64,000 nt of DNA from Chloroflexota bacterium (GTDB lineage: Bacteria > Chloroflexota > Anaerolineae > Aggregatilineales > Phototrophicaceae). The stretch spans positions 1 to 64,000 of the forward strand of contig JACAER010000042.1 in assembly GCA_013388745.1 (NCBI GenBank), given 5' to 3'. The notes under the pieces are model-generated. The model was not told the DNA's origin. It did not search any database and saw only the letters and a list, made by a program, of their open reading frames with translations. A program made the position numbers and the translations under genes. Shown in pieces: positions 20,407 through 30,643 of the stretch. Numbering within the stretch: the first letter of the stretch is position 1; each line of letters opens with the position of its first letter.

Positions 20407-20778
20407 TTATGACTCAAGCTCCTGCGGAAAGGCAAACGTGCCATCGGCACGCGGCAGAAAAGCGGCCACGCGCACGACGGCGGCAGCGTTCAAGGCACCA
20501 TAAATGTGCGGGAACAACTCACCCTCATAATGGTGAGCGGGAATAGACGGATCAGGCGGTTCAAAACGCAGTTGCGCCGTGAGTTTGTGCGGATCGACCG
20601 CCAGCAGCAGTAAATCACGCTGGCCGCGAAAGACGGCATCTGCCACACGCACCACCTGTTCGCGGGACGAGCAGTGGATGAAGCCCTGCGTTTCAAGGCT
20701 GTCGGCCCGGTACACGCCGCTTGCGCGCGCGGCGTTCCAATCGGCAAGGGCGGCAATGTGATAGATCAAGGCGGCCAT
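20407..20778 (-). CDS. DUF952 family protein
   Basis: IYHIAALADWNAARASGVYRADSLETQGFIHCSSREQVVRVADAVF...GELFPHIYGALNAAAV. Confidence 0.85.
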   Translation of the reverse strand: MAALIYHIAALADWNAARASGVYRADSLETQGFIHCSSREQVVRVADAVFRGQRDLLLLAVDPHKLTAQLRFEPPDPSIPAHHYEGELFPHIYGALNAAAVVRVAAFLPRADGTFAFPQELES

Positions 20779-20950
20779 GCAATAATCAAATTAAGTTATT
20801 CATGCAGATGTTCCTCATTATACCCGTAGTAGGGGGTGAAAAAAGACACATTTTTGATAGGCCGATTGTCCCTAAAACAGTCTGGCTTTCGTGGCCAGCG
20901 CTCCCTATAATCGGCGCACATCGTCCGACAGTCCAAAGAAAATCCCCAAG

Positions 20951-22495
20951 ATGGCCAATTCAAAAATAGAGCGTGTACGCGGCGTCAATGATGTGCTGCC
21001 ACGCGAGTATCGCGCAATGCGCCACATCCAGGACACGCTGCAAGCCACCTTCGAACGCTTCGGCTACGCGCCGCTGGAACTGCCGGTGATCGAACACACG
21101 GATTTGTATCTGAAAAAGTCGGGCGAAGAAATTATCGCGCGCATGTATGATTTTCAGTATCGCAGCCGCCGCCTGTGCCTGCGCCCAGAGATGACGGCCT
21201 CTGTGATGCGCGCGTATATCGACAACTTGCAGAACGAGCCGCTGCCGCTGCGCCTGCACTACAGCGGGCCGGTCTTCCGCTACGAAAAGCCGCAAAAAGC
21301 GCGCTACCGCCAGTTTACGCAGATGGGCGTGGAGCTGATCGGCGCGTCGCAAGCGCTGGCCGATGCCGAAGTGATCCGCCTGGCCTATGGTGCTTTGCAG
21401 GCCCTGGGGCTGAAAGATTTTCGCGCGGTGATTGGGCATGTGGGTATTTTGTCGCGCTTCCTGCAAAACCTGAAGATCGACAGCCGACTGCGCAGCTTTT
21501 TGCTGCAAAATATGGAGGCGATGCAGAAAAAGGGCAGCGCCTTCGTTACCGAACGGCTGCGGCAGATCTACCCGGCCTTCGAGGACAGCAGCGCGCAGAC
21601 TATGCCCCGCAGCCAGCGCTTGACGGCACTGTTTCAGGAAATGGACGAAGCAGAAGCGCGGCTGGCGGTGCTGGACTTTTTGCAGAATATCAATATTCAT
21701 CTGGAAGGCAGCCGCGACGCCGATGAAATTATCGCGCGGCTGCTGACCAAAATACGCCGCCGCGACCAGACGCCGGGCTTGCAGAGCGCGCTGCGTTTCA
21801 TGGATGAAATCAGCAGGCTGTCGGGCAGCCCCGCGGCAGTGCTGCCAGAGGCGGAAAAAATCCTCGCCAGCTACGCTATTGACCGCTCGGCTCTGGATGC
21901 GCTGCGGGAACTGGTGCGCGCACTGGAACATTATGGGCTGGGCTGGGAACACATCAGTCTTGATCTGGGGCTGAGCCGGGGGTTGCAATATTATACCGGG
22001 ACAATCTTCGAAGTGCATCACGGCGGGTTGGGCGAGGAACGGCAGTTGTGCGGCGGCGGGCGCTACGACGATCTGATCGCGACGCTGGGCGGGCTAAACG
22101 ATATACCGGCGACGGGTTTCGCCTTCGGCCTGGAACGGCTGCATCTGGCGTTAGAAAGCGAAGGCGGCGCCAAAGGTGGCCCACAGCCGCTGGTCAGGGC
22201 GCTGATCGCGGCGATTGATGCGCAGGACTTCCCCTATGCAGTGGAAACCGCTGAGCGTTTGCGCGCACACGGCGTACCCGTTGAGCTTGATGTGCGCCAG
22301 CGCAGCGTCAAGAGCAATTTGCAGTATGCCGACAAGCGGGGAATCGCCTTTGTGGTGTTGATCGGCCCCACAGAACGCGCAGCGGGCGAAGTGGTGCTGC
22401 GCGCGATGGACACACGACAGGAAAAACGGGTGCGCGCGGAGGAGGTTTACGCGGCGATGCAGCAGATGAGGGGAGAAAACGATGGCCAAAGCTGA
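20951..22495 (+). CDS. hisS: Histidyl-tRNA synthetase
   Basis: RGVNDVLP, FRYEKPQKARYRQFTQMGVE, GLSRGLQYYTGTIFE, CGGGRYDDLIATLGG, C-terminal anticodon-binding domain. Confidence 0.85.
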   Translation: MANSKIERVRGVNDVLPREYRAMRHIQDTLQATFERFGYAPLELPVIEHTDLYLKKSGEEIIARMYDFQYRSRRLCLRPEMTASVMRAYIDNLQNEPLPLRLHYSGPVFRYEKPQKARYRQFTQMGVELIGASQALADAEVIRLAYGALQALGLKDFRAVIGHVGILSRFLQNLKIDSRLRSFLLQNMEAMQKKGSAFVTERLRQIYPAFEDSSAQTMPRSQRLTALFQEMDEAEARLAVLDFLQNINIHLEGSRDADEIIARLLTKIRRRDQTPGLQSALRFMDEISRLSGSPAAVLPEAEKILASYAIDRSALDALRELVRALEHYGLGWEHISLDLGLSRGLQYYTGTIFEVHHGGLGEERQLCGGGRYDDLIATLGGLNDIPATGFAFGLERLHLALESEGGAKGGPQPLVRALIAAIDAQDFPYAVETAERLRAHGVPVELDVRQRSVKSNLQYADKRGIAFVVLIGPTERAAGEVVLRAMDTRQEKRVRAEEVYAAMQQMRGENDGQS

Positions 22496-23507
22496 GGATG
22501 TGATGCTGCGGCTGGCGCTGCCGAGCAAAGGCGCGCTCGAAAAGCCGGCGATGGATTTTCTGGGCGCGGCGGGGCTGCGCGTGCACAAGCCCAACGAACG
22601 CCAGTACTCGGCGACGATCCCGTCGGCGCCGGGCGTGGAAGTGATTTTCCAGCGGGTAACGGATATTTTCGACAAGGTGGAAGAGGGCAGCGTCGATCTG
22701 GGAGTGACAGGCTTCGACGTAATGAGCGAAAACACCGAAGACGGCGACGATGTCGTGCTGGTGCAGCCGCTGGGATTCGGGCGCTGCGAACTGGTGCTGG
22801 CTGTGCCGGAAAGCTGGGTGGATGTGGCGTCGCTGGCGGAACTGGCCGATCTGGCGACGATGTACAAGGAAAAGGGACGCGAATTGCGCATCGCGACCAA
22901 GTATCGCAACCTGACACGCGCCTATCTCTATCAGCACGGCCTGAATTATTTCTCGCTGGTCGAGGCCGACGGCGCGCTGGAAGTCGCGCCGAGCATGGGC
23001 TACGCCGATATGATCGCGGACATCACCTCGTCAGGAACGACGCTGCGCGAAAACCGACTGAAGATGCTCGACGGCGGCACGATCTTAAAATCCGAAGCGG
23101 TGTTGATCGGCAACCGGCGCACACTGCTGGACAGCCGCGCAAAACTGCACCAGACGCGCCTGATTCTGGAATTGATCGAGGCGCATTTGCGCGCACGCAA
23201 GTTTTTGTCGATTACGGCCAACATGCGCGCGGAGTCGGCAGAAGGACTGGCACGGCTGCTGGCGCATGAGCCGAAATTGGCCGGGCTGATGGGGCCAAGC
23301 ATCGCGCCGGTGTATGGCAAAACGCGCGGCGAGCAGGCGTTCGCCGTGACGATCGTCGTGGAGCAGGGGCTGCTGCTGCCGACAGTCGATCATCTGCGCC
23401 AGCATCAGGGGACAGACATCACGGTCTTCGCCCTGGATTATTTTTTTGCCGCGCAGTCGTCGAGCTTCGAAAATCTCGTGGAGCTGCTGAAGCGGCAGCG
23501 GCGGTAA
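22482..23507 (+). CDS. hisG: ATP phosphoribosyltransferase, long form with C-terminal regulatory domain
   Basis: LRLALPSKGALEKPAMDFL, VDLGVTGFDV, ADMIADITSSGTTLRENRL; HisG_C-like AFAVTIVVEQGLLLPTVDHLRQHQGTDITVFALDYFF; overlaps hisS end. Confidence 0.85.
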   Translation: MAKAEDVMLRLALPSKGALEKPAMDFLGAAGLRVHKPNERQYSATIPSAPGVEVIFQRVTDIFDKVEEGSVDLGVTGFDVMSENTEDGDDVVLVQPLGFGRCELVLAVPESWVDVASLAELADLATMYKEKGRELRIATKYRNLTRAYLYQHGLNYFSLVEADGALEVAPSMGYADMIADITSSGTTLRENRLKMLDGGTILKSEAVLIGNRRTLLDSRAKLHQTRLILELIEAHLRARKFLSITANMRAESAEGLARLLAHEPKLAGLMGPSIAPVYGKTRGEQAFAVTIVVEQGLLLPTVDHLRQHQGTDITVFALDYFFAAQSSSFENLVELLKRQRR

Positions 23508-23602
23508 GCGCTATATCAAGCGTGAAAAGAAAAGCGGAAATCCGTACTCGGTGAACACTGAAATCTGGATGTCGGAGTATTTCTGGCCGTTTTTTACCAA
23601 TT

Positions 23603-23773
23603 ATGCTTACGAGGACATCATGCACCATCATTCACGGCGACAGCCGCGAGGATTTAAAGGCCTTTGCCGGCCAGGTTGATCTGATCGTGACTTCACCAGC
23701 AGCAGCGGCAGAAGAGCTAATCACGGCCACCACACGCCGAAGCGATCGAGCGCCGGGTTTTGCGTCAGATTGA
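23603..23773 (+). pseudogene. N-terminal remnant of a DNA methyltransferase (N4/N6 type)
   Basis: 57-codon frame MLTRTSCTIIHGDSREDLKAFAGQVDLIVTSPAAAAEELI...; matches (I)HGD..E.L......D(L)I(V)TSPP(Y) and stops matching after TSP. Confidence 0.6.
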
Positions 23774-24650
23774 TGGGATCGCCGACGGGCTGACCGTCTG
23801 CCAGGCGCAGGAGATAGATTTCTTCATCGCCACTGCGATTGCTGCTGAAAAGCACGCCCGAACTGTCGGGCAGCCACGCTGGATAAATGTCATCGCCGGG
23901 ATTATCGGTCAGGCGGCGCGGCTGCGTGCCATCGGTGCGCGCGCTGTAGAGTTCGAGGTTGCCATCGCGATTGGAATAATAAACGATAAAACGGCCATCG
24001 GGCGAGGCTCTGGGGGCGAAGTCGTCGCCCGGCTGTGGGCTGAGGTTGACAAGCTGGCTGTCGCCCAGCGCGGCGTCCATCTGATAGACATCGACATGAT
24101 CTTCTCCCCGAAACGACGAAAAAAGGATGGCCCGGCCATCGGCCGTCCACGAGGGAAAGCCGTCGTAACCGTCGTTATGCGTCAGGCGCAGCAGGTCGCG
24201 GCCATCGGCGTTCATGACGTAGATTTCGGCATCGCCGTTGCGCTGCGAAGCAAAAACGATGCGCCGGCCATCGGGCGACCAGATGCCAAAACTGTTGTCC
24301 AGCGGCAGCAGCGCCTGCGGTGTCACACGCGCAACACTGCCGCCGAGCGCGTCCATCGTATACAGACTGTAATTACCGCCGCGCGAGGACATAAACAGCA
24401 GCCTTCCCGCAGGCGACCAGGCAGGGTACAAATCGTGGTTAGGAAGCGGGTTATCGGTTAGCGGCCAGACGATTCGACGCTGCCTATCGAGCAGGTAAAT
24501 ATCCCAATCACTGCCGGAACGGGTGGAGGCAAAGGCCAGCCAGCCCCCGCCGGGCAGCAGCGCGCCCACCAGCAGCGCCAGCATAACCAACAGCAGCAGC
24601 GCCAGCAGCAGCGTCACACAGAGCAAAAACAGAGGGCGAAAAAGCGACAC
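23721..24650 (-). CDS. TolB/PD40-type beta-propeller protein with N-terminal TM
   Basis: Repeated WSPDGRRIVFASQRNGDAEIYVMNADG-type units. Confidence 0.88.
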   Translation of the reverse strand: MSLFRPLFLLCVTLLLALLLLVMLALLVGALLPGGGWLAFASTRSGSDWDIYLLDRQRRIVWPLTDNPLPNHDLYPAWSPAGRLLFMSSRGGNYSLYTMDALGGSVARVTPQALLPLDNSFGIWSPDGRRIVFASQRNGDAEIYVMNADGRDLLRLTHNDGYDGFPSWTADGRAILFSSFRGEDHVDVYQMDAALGDSQLVNLSPQPGDDFAPRASPDGRFIVYYSNRDGNLELYSARTDGTQPRRLTDNPGDDIYPAWLPDSSGVLFSSNRSGDEEIYLLRLADGQPVGDPINLTQNPALDRFGVWWP

Positions 24651-24727
24651 GTTGCATCTTCCATAAAAACCAGAGGATAATAAGCAGCAGTAGCTTATCT
24701 GTGAACTATAACATCGGAAATCAGCTT

Positions 24728-27700
24728 ATGGATGATCTGAGCGGACAGATTCTGCGCGGATACGAATTGCAACAACTGCTGGGTGCGGGCGGATTCGGCG
24801 CGGTGTATCGCGCCTTTCAGCCGGTGATCGGACGCGAAGTCGCGATCAAAGTGATTCTGCCGCAGTACGCCAATCAGCCGGACTTTATCCGACGCTTCGA
24901 AACAGAAGCACAGTTGGTCGCCCGGCTGGAGCATCCCCATATTGTGCCGCTGTACGACTTTTGGCGCGATCCGAGCGGCGCCTATCTGGTGATGCGCTCG
25001 CTGAAAGGCGGCAGTTTGCGCAGCCTGCTGGACAGCGGCCAATTAGACATCAAAGACACACTGCGTATTGTCGATCAGATCGCCTCGGCGCTGTATGTCG
25101 CGCACCGCGAAGGTGTGGTACATCGCGATCTGAAGCCCGACAACATTTTGCTGGACGATGATCGCAATGCGTACCTGGCGGATTTCGGCATTGCCAAAAC
25201 CGTAGCCGCCGATCAGGAAGCCGCGCGCCAGGCTGCCGAAGAGGAAGGCATCGTCGGTTCGCCTGCTTATATCGCGCCCGAACAGATCATGAGCGAACCG
25301 GTGACGGCGCAGACCGACATTTACAGCATGGGCGTGATGCTCTACGAGATGGTGACGGGCCGCCATGCCTTTGAAGGCTCGCCCGCCTCGACCATGATTA
25401 TGAAGCACCTCAACGAGCCGCTGCCGACGCTGCACGCCGTGCGCGCCGATTTGCCGGAAGCGCTGAACCAGGTGATTCAGAAGGCGACGGCCAAAAACCC
25501 ACAGCTTCGCTATATAAATGCGGTGGCCCTGGCGCTCGAATTCCGGCGCGCCCTGACGGGGAGCGCGCCGGCAGAATCCCCCGCAGGCAAAGTGCCCGGC
25601 AAACTGGACACAATGGAACTGGCGCGGCTGGGGATCACCGAAGAATTTATGGCGGGCGACTTCGAAGGCATTGCGCAGACCAATCCCTACAAAGGACTGC
25701 GAGCGTTCGAAGAAGCCGACGCTGACGACTTTTTCGGGCGCGAGGCGCTGACGCAGCGCTTGCTGAAACACTTCGAGACAGAGGATGGGCGTTTTCTGGC
25801 GGTCATCGGCCCCAGCGGCAGCGGTAAATCGAGCGTGGTGAAAGCCGGCGTGCTGCCGGCGCTGCGGCGCGGCGCGGTGCGCGGCTCCAACGATTGGTTT
25901 GTGGTAGAAATGACGCCCGGCGCGCAGCCGCTGCAGGAACTGGCCGACGCGCTGCTGCGCGTCGCCGTGCGCCCGCCGGAAAATCTCATGGCGGCGCTGG
26001 GGCAAAGTGAGCAGGGCTTAAACCGCGTCGTGCAGCTAATTCTGCCGCCATCGGCAAACACACACGCCGATAGCGAACTGGTACTGGTGATCGACCAGTT
26101 CGAGGAAGTGTTCACGCAGCTAGAAGATGAGGCGGCGCGCACGTTGTTTTTGGACAATCTGCTGACGGCCACCAAAGCGCGTGACAGCCGGCTGCGCGTG
26201 ATCGCCACGCTGCGCGCCGATTTTTATGATCGCCCGCTGCTTTATCCAACATTCGGTGAGCTGGTGCGGCAGAACACCGAAGTCGTGCTGCCGCTCACCA
26301 GCGAAGAACTGGAACGCGCGATCTCTCTGCCCGCCGAAAACGCCGGGCTGGGGCTGGAAGTCGGGCTGGTGACGGCGATTGTGGCGGATGTATCAGAGCA
26401 GCCGGGGGCGCTGCCCCTGCTGCAATACGCGCTGACGGAATTGTTCGAACGCCGCGATGGCCGCTGGCTGACGGTAGAGGCCTATAAGGCTGTCGGCGGG
26501 GTTTCTGGCGCGCTGGCAAAACGCGCCGACGAACTGTATGCCGAATTAGACGAAGCCGCAAAACGCGCCGCGCAGCAGATGTTTTTGCGGCTGGTGACGC
26601 TGGGCGAAGGCAGCGAAGACACGCGCCGGCGTGCGCGCCAGACGGAACTGCTGTCGCTGGAAAATCCGGCCCACATACAGCGCGTGATCGACCTGTTCGG
26701 CAAATACCGACTGCTGACGTTTGACCGCGATCCGCTGACGCGCGTGCCGACGGTGGAAGTGGCGCACGAAGCGCTGATCCGCAAATGGGGCCTGCTGCGC
26801 GGCTGGTTGAGCGAGAACCGCGAGGCCCTGCGCTTGCAGCGGCGGCTTTCTGCGGCGACGGAAGAATGGCTGACCGCGCGCAAAGACAGCAGTTTTTTGG
26901 CGTCAGGCACGCGCCTGGAACAGTTCGAGACCTTTGGCGCGCTGACGACGACCCTGGCGCTGACGAAAGAGGAAACGGAATATTTGCACGCCAGCCTGCT
27001 GCGGCGCCAACAAGAACGCGCCGAAGAAGCCGCGCGCCAGGCGAAACAACGCGCGATCGAGGCGCAATCGCGCCAACGCCTGCGCGCGCTGTTGGGCGTG
27101 ATGACGGCGGCGGCGGTGGTCGCCGTGCTGCTGTCGCTGCTGGCTTTTAACCAATCGCAGATCGCCAACAACAACGCCGCAACCGCAACAATCGCGCAGG
27201 GCGAAGCGCTGCTGCAATCGAACAACGCGGCGACGGCGGCGGCGGTGGCGCAGGCCAACGAACAGGCCGCGCGCGCGCTGGCGTTTGTCTCTGGCGCGCA
27301 GTTGGCGCTGAGCAACAACAATACCGATCTGGCCATACTGCTGGCGCGCGAGGCCAACACCGCCAACACCCCCACCATTCAAACCCTCGGCACGCTGGCG
27401 CAAGCCGCCTATACCGCAGGCACGCGCCGTGTGTTTGTGGGGCATGAGGCACGGATCACCAGTGTGGTCTTCAGCCCGGATGGCAGCCTGGCGCTCTCCG
27501 GCTCGCGCAGCAGCGAAATTATCCTCTGGGACGTGGCGACAGGGCAGGAAATTCGGCGTTTGCTGGGACACAGCGATTGGGTGTGGGACGTGGTTTTCAG
27601 TCCCGATGGCACGCGCGCGCTTTCAGCGGCAGCGGATGGCACGCTGATTCTGTGGGATGTGGCGTCGGGCGCTCAGGTGCGGCAGTTCGTCGGACACAAT

Positions 27701-29344
27701 GGCACCGTGCGCTGCGTGGCCTTCAGCCCGGATGGCACCCGCGCGCTTTCTGGTTCGGAAGACCGCACGCTGATTCTGTGGGATGTGGCGTCGGGCGCGG
27801 CCCTGCAAACGCTGAGCGGCCATACAGATACGGTCAACGCCCTCGCCTTCAGCAGCAGCGGCTTTACCGCGCTTTCAGGGTCGCAGGACGGCAGCGTGAT
27901 TCTGTGGAATCTCAACAGCGGACAGCCGTTGTTTACGCTGCGCGAAACCGACGACAACGAAAACAGCCCGGTGTGGAGTGTAGCTTATGCAGCGGGGGAA
28001 CTGGGTGTCTTCGCGGGAGACGACGACAACGAAGTCGTGCAGTGGAGCTTTGAAACCGGGCAAATCGCGCGGCGCTACCAAGGCCACAGCGCCCGTGTGA
28101 CGCGCATCGCCTTGAGTCCCGACGGCACGCGCATGGCGACAACTGGCGAAGACTCGTCGGTGATTCTCTGGGATGTGGCAACCGGCGCAGTCCTGCATCG
28201 CTTTTTGGGTCACACAGCGGTGATTTATGGGCTGGATTACAGCCCGAACGGCACGCAGTTGCTCTCTGGTTCGTGGGATGGCACGCTGCGGCTGTGGGAC
28301 ATCGACAGCGGCGCGCAAATGACACGCCTGCAAACCAGCACCGAAGTGTTGAGCGTGGCCTACAGCCCCAACGGGACGCTGGCCCTGGCCGGGCTGGAAG
28401 ATGGCAGCCTGCTGCTCTGGGACACGCAAAGCGGGCAGGTAGTGCGGCGCATGACCGGCCACAGTGCGGCAGTCACGGCGCTGGCCTTCAGCCCCGACGG
28501 GACGCTGGCGCTTTCCGGCAGTGAAGACTACGGCGTCATTCTGTGGGATCTGGCCAGCGGGAATCTGCTGTTGCAGATGGGCGGCGCGGCCAGCGCCCAA
28601 GGGCATAGCAACGGTGTGCTGACTGTGGCTTTCCGTCCTGACGGGCAGCAGGCAGTTTCTGGCGGACGCGACAATACCCTCATCATCTGGGATTTGACAA
28701 CCGGAGGTCAGCTAACGCGCTTGTTTGGGCATACCTTCCATGTGACCGGTGCGGCCTATAGCCCCGACGGACGGCAGATCATCTCCAGTTCGCGCGATAA
28801 TCTGTTAATTCTGTGGGACGCGGCCAGCGGCCAGGAGATCCGCCGTTTTGAGGGACACACGGACTGGGCGTTAGGGGTCGCATTCAGTCCCGATGGCCAG
28901 CGAATCGCTTCGTCGGGCGCGGATACCACAGTGATGCTGTGGGACGTGAGCAGCGGCACACGCTTGCAGACCTTCGAGGGACATACCGCGCAGGTCTTCA
29001 GCGTGGCCTATAGCCCCGATGGGCGTTATTTGCTTTCGGCCAGCGGCGACCGCATGGTCATTTTGTGGGATATCGCCAGCGGCAGCGAGTTCCAGCGTTT
29101 CGAAGGGCATGGCAACGATGTGCGCAGCGTGGTGTTCAGCGCCGACGGACGCACGGCGCTTTCCGGTTCGGGCGATGGCAGCGCGCGCCGCTGGCGGATT
29201 CTGACGACCTATGATGAATTGGTATCATGGATCACTGCGAATCGTTATGTGCGCGAACTGACATGCCAGGAACGCGAACGCTTCGCTGTGCCGCCGCTGT
29301 GCGCGACACCGACACCGGCGGTGAACCCGGAAAGCAGCGCCTAA
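24728..29344 (+). CDS. Ser/Thr protein kinase - STAND NTPase - TM - 14x WD40 fusion
   Basis: Kinase: VVHRDLKPDNILL, DFGIAKT. NTPase: VIGPSGSGKSSVVKAGVLPAL and LVLVIDQFEEVF. TM: ALLGVMTAAAVVAVLLSLLAF. WD40: 14 GH..V..VAFSPDG..ALSGS.D..ILWD units. Confidence 0.92.
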   Translation: MDDLSGQILRGYELQQLLGAGGFGAVYRAFQPVIGREVAIKVILPQYANQPDFIRRFETEAQLVARLEHPHIVPLYDFWRDPSGAYLVMRSLKGGSLRSLLDSGQLDIKDTLRIVDQIASALYVAHREGVVHRDLKPDNILLDDDRNAYLADFGIAKTVAADQEAARQAAEEEGIVGSPAYIAPEQIMSEPVTAQTDIYSMGVMLYEMVTGRHAFEGSPASTMIMKHLNEPLPTLHAVRADLPEALNQVIQKATAKNPQLRYINAVALALEFRRALTGSAPAESPAGKVPGKLDTMELARLGITEEFMAGDFEGIAQTNPYKGLRAFEEADADDFFGREALTQRLLKHFETEDGRFLAVIGPSGSGKSSVVKAGVLPALRRGAVRGSNDWFVVEMTPGAQPLQELADALLRVAVRPPENLMAALGQSEQGLNRVVQLILPPSANTHADSELVLVIDQFEEVFTQLEDEAARTLFLDNLLTATKARDSRLRVIATLRADFYDRPLLYPTFGELVRQNTEVVLPLTSEELERAISLPAENAGLGLEVGLVTAIVADVSEQPGALPLLQYALTELFERRDGRWLTVEAYKAVGGVSGALAKRADELYAELDEAAKRAAQQMFLRLVTLGEGSEDTRRRARQTELLSLENPAHIQRVIDLFGKYRLLTFDRDPLTRVPTVEVAHEALIRKWGLLRGWLSENREALRLQRRLSAATEEWLTARKDSSFLASGTRLEQFETFGALTTTLALTKEETEYLHASLLRRQQERAEEAARQAKQRAIEAQSRQRLRALLGVMTAAAVVAVLLSLLAFNQSQIANNNAATATIAQGEALLQSNNAATAAAVAQANEQAARALAFVSGAQLALSNNNTDLAILLAREANTANTPTIQTLGTLAQAAYTAGTRRVFVGHEARITSVVFSPDGSLALSGSRSSEIILWDVATGQEIRRLLGHSDWVWDVVFSPDGTRALSAAADGTLILWDVASGAQVRQFVGHNGTVRCVAFSPDGTRALSGSEDRTLILWDVASGAALQTLSGHTDTVNALAFSSSGFTALSGSQDGSVILWNLNSGQPLFTLRETDDNENSPVWSVAYAAGELGVFAGDDDNEVVQWSFETGQIARRYQGHSARVTRIALSPDGTRMATTGEDSSVILWDVATGAVLHRFLGHTAVIYGLDYSPNGTQLLSGSWDGTLRLWDIDSGAQMTRLQTSTEVLSVAYSPNGTLALAGLEDGSLLLWDTQSGQVVRRMTGHSAAVTALAFSPDGTLALSGSEDYGVILWDLASGNLLLQMGGAASAQGHSNGVLTVAFRPDGQQAVSGGRDNTLIIWDLTTGGQLTRLFGHTFHVTGAAYSPDGRQIISSSRDNLLILWDAASGQEIRRFEGHTDWALGVAFSPDGQRIASSGADTTVMLWDVSSGTRLQTFEGHTAQVFSVAYSPDGRYLLSASGDRMVILWDIASGSEFQRFEGHGNDVRSVVFSADGRTALSGSGDGSARRWRILTTYDELVSWITANRYVRELTCQERERFAVPPLCATPTPAVNPESSA

Positions 29345-29380
29345 TAAGAGTGACAGGTGAAGTGAGGAAAACCGAACCGT

Positions 29381-30442
29381 ATGTATATTTTGGGCATTGA
29401 AACATCGTGCGATGAGACAGCGGCGGCCGTAGTGATCGACGGCAAGACCATTGCGTCCAACATCGTCGCATCGCAGATTGATCTGCACGCGCAGTATGGG
29501 GGCGTATTCCCGGAAATGGCCTCGCGCGCGCATGTGGAAGCGATCAGCCCCGTCGTCGAGGAAGCGCTGCGTGACGCGGGCATCGGCTATGAGCACGTGG
29601 ACGCCATCGCCGTCACGCGCGGGCCGGGACTGGTGGGGTCGCTGCTGGTGGGCGTAAATTACGCCAAAGGGCTGGCATTGGCGACAGGCAAGCCGCTGCT
29701 GGGAATCAACCATCTGGAAGGGCATGTATATTCACTATGGCTGACGCAGCCGTTCCGCGAAATCCTGTTTCCCGTGGTGGTCCTGATCGTTTCCGGCGGG
29801 CACAGCGAACTGCTGTTGATGACCGGCCACGGGCAGTATCAACGCCTCGGCGGCACACTGGACGATGCGGCGGGCGAAGCGTTCGACAAAGTGGGGCGGA
29901 TTCTGGGGCTGCCGTTCCCCGGCGGGCCGAATATCGAACGCGCCGCGTCGTTGGGCAACGCGCGCGCCTATAATTTCCCGCGCGCCAAACGCGACGACAG
30001 CTACGATTTCAGCTTTTCCGGGCTGAAAACGGCAGTGCTGCGCGAAAGCACCGTGCCCTCATCGGCGGCGGCACGCCGCGGCGAACGCGGCACAGACCGC
30101 ACCCCGAAACTGCGCACCGATATCTCGGTCAACGATGTAGCAGCCAGTTTTCAGAGCGCGCTGGTTGAAATTCTGGTCGAAAAGGCGACGCGCGCAGCCA
30201 AAGCCTATCAGGCGACCGAAGTGCTGATGGCCGGCGGCGTCAGCGCCAACAGTCTGCTGCGGCAGATGATGCGCAGCGCCAGCGAGCTGCCTGTGCGCTA
30301 TCCGCCGCTGAATCTCTGCACCGATAACGCGGCGATGATCGCGGCGGCGGGTTATTTCCGCTACAACGCCGGGCTGCGCGATGATTTGTCGCTCGACGTG
30401 GCGGCGATGTGGCCGCTGACAAGCGCAAGCTACGACCGCTAG
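29381..30442 (+). CDS. tsaD: tRNA N6-adenosine threonylcarbamoyltransferase
   Basis: MYILGIETSCDETAAAVV, VTRGPGLVGSLLVG, NHLEGH, LIVSGGHSELL, AGGVSAN. Confidence 0.95.
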   Translation: MYILGIETSCDETAAAVVIDGKTIASNIVASQIDLHAQYGGVFPEMASRAHVEAISPVVEEALRDAGIGYEHVDAIAVTRGPGLVGSLLVGVNYAKGLALATGKPLLGINHLEGHVYSLWLTQPFREILFPVVVLIVSGGHSELLLMTGHGQYQRLGGTLDDAAGEAFDKVGRILGLPFPGGPNIERAASLGNARAYNFPRAKRDDSYDFSFSGLKTAVLRESTVPSSAAARRGERGTDRTPKLRTDISVNDVAASFQSALVEILVEKATRAAKAYQATEVLMAGGVSANSLLRQMMRSASELPVRYPPLNLCTDNAAMIAAAGYFRYNAGLRDDLSLDVAAMWPLTSASYDR

Positions 30443-30469
30443 CGGCTGCCCCTGTTCACTTTTCACTAG

Positions 30470-30509
30470 AAAACGCCAGCCCCAGAGTCTGTTTTGGCGC
30501 TGGCGTTTT
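30470..30509 (+). terminator. Rho-independent terminator after tsaD
   Basis: AAAACGCCAGC...GCTGGCGTTTT. Confidence 0.8.
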
Positions 30510-30538
30510 GATTCTTGAGAGAAAACTAAAATTGTATA

Positions 30539-30566
30539 TTGATACAAAGTTGAAACAGCATAAAAT
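30539..30566 (+). promoter_or_regulatory. Candidate sigma70 promoter upstream of sortase 1
   Basis: TTGATA - 16 nt - TAAAAT in AT-rich DNA. Confidence 0.5.
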
Positions 30567-30643
30567 CTCAATGGTTATATCAACTTTTTATCAATTATTA
30601 TAACCCCTAGATGTCGTGATGCATTTCACAGAAGAAAGCGCCT

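Noticed and set aside
20951-22495. HisZ rather than HisS
   Set aside because: The neighbouring HisG is a long form with its own C-terminal regulatory domain, and this protein keeps HisRS motifs plus an anticodon-binding domain.
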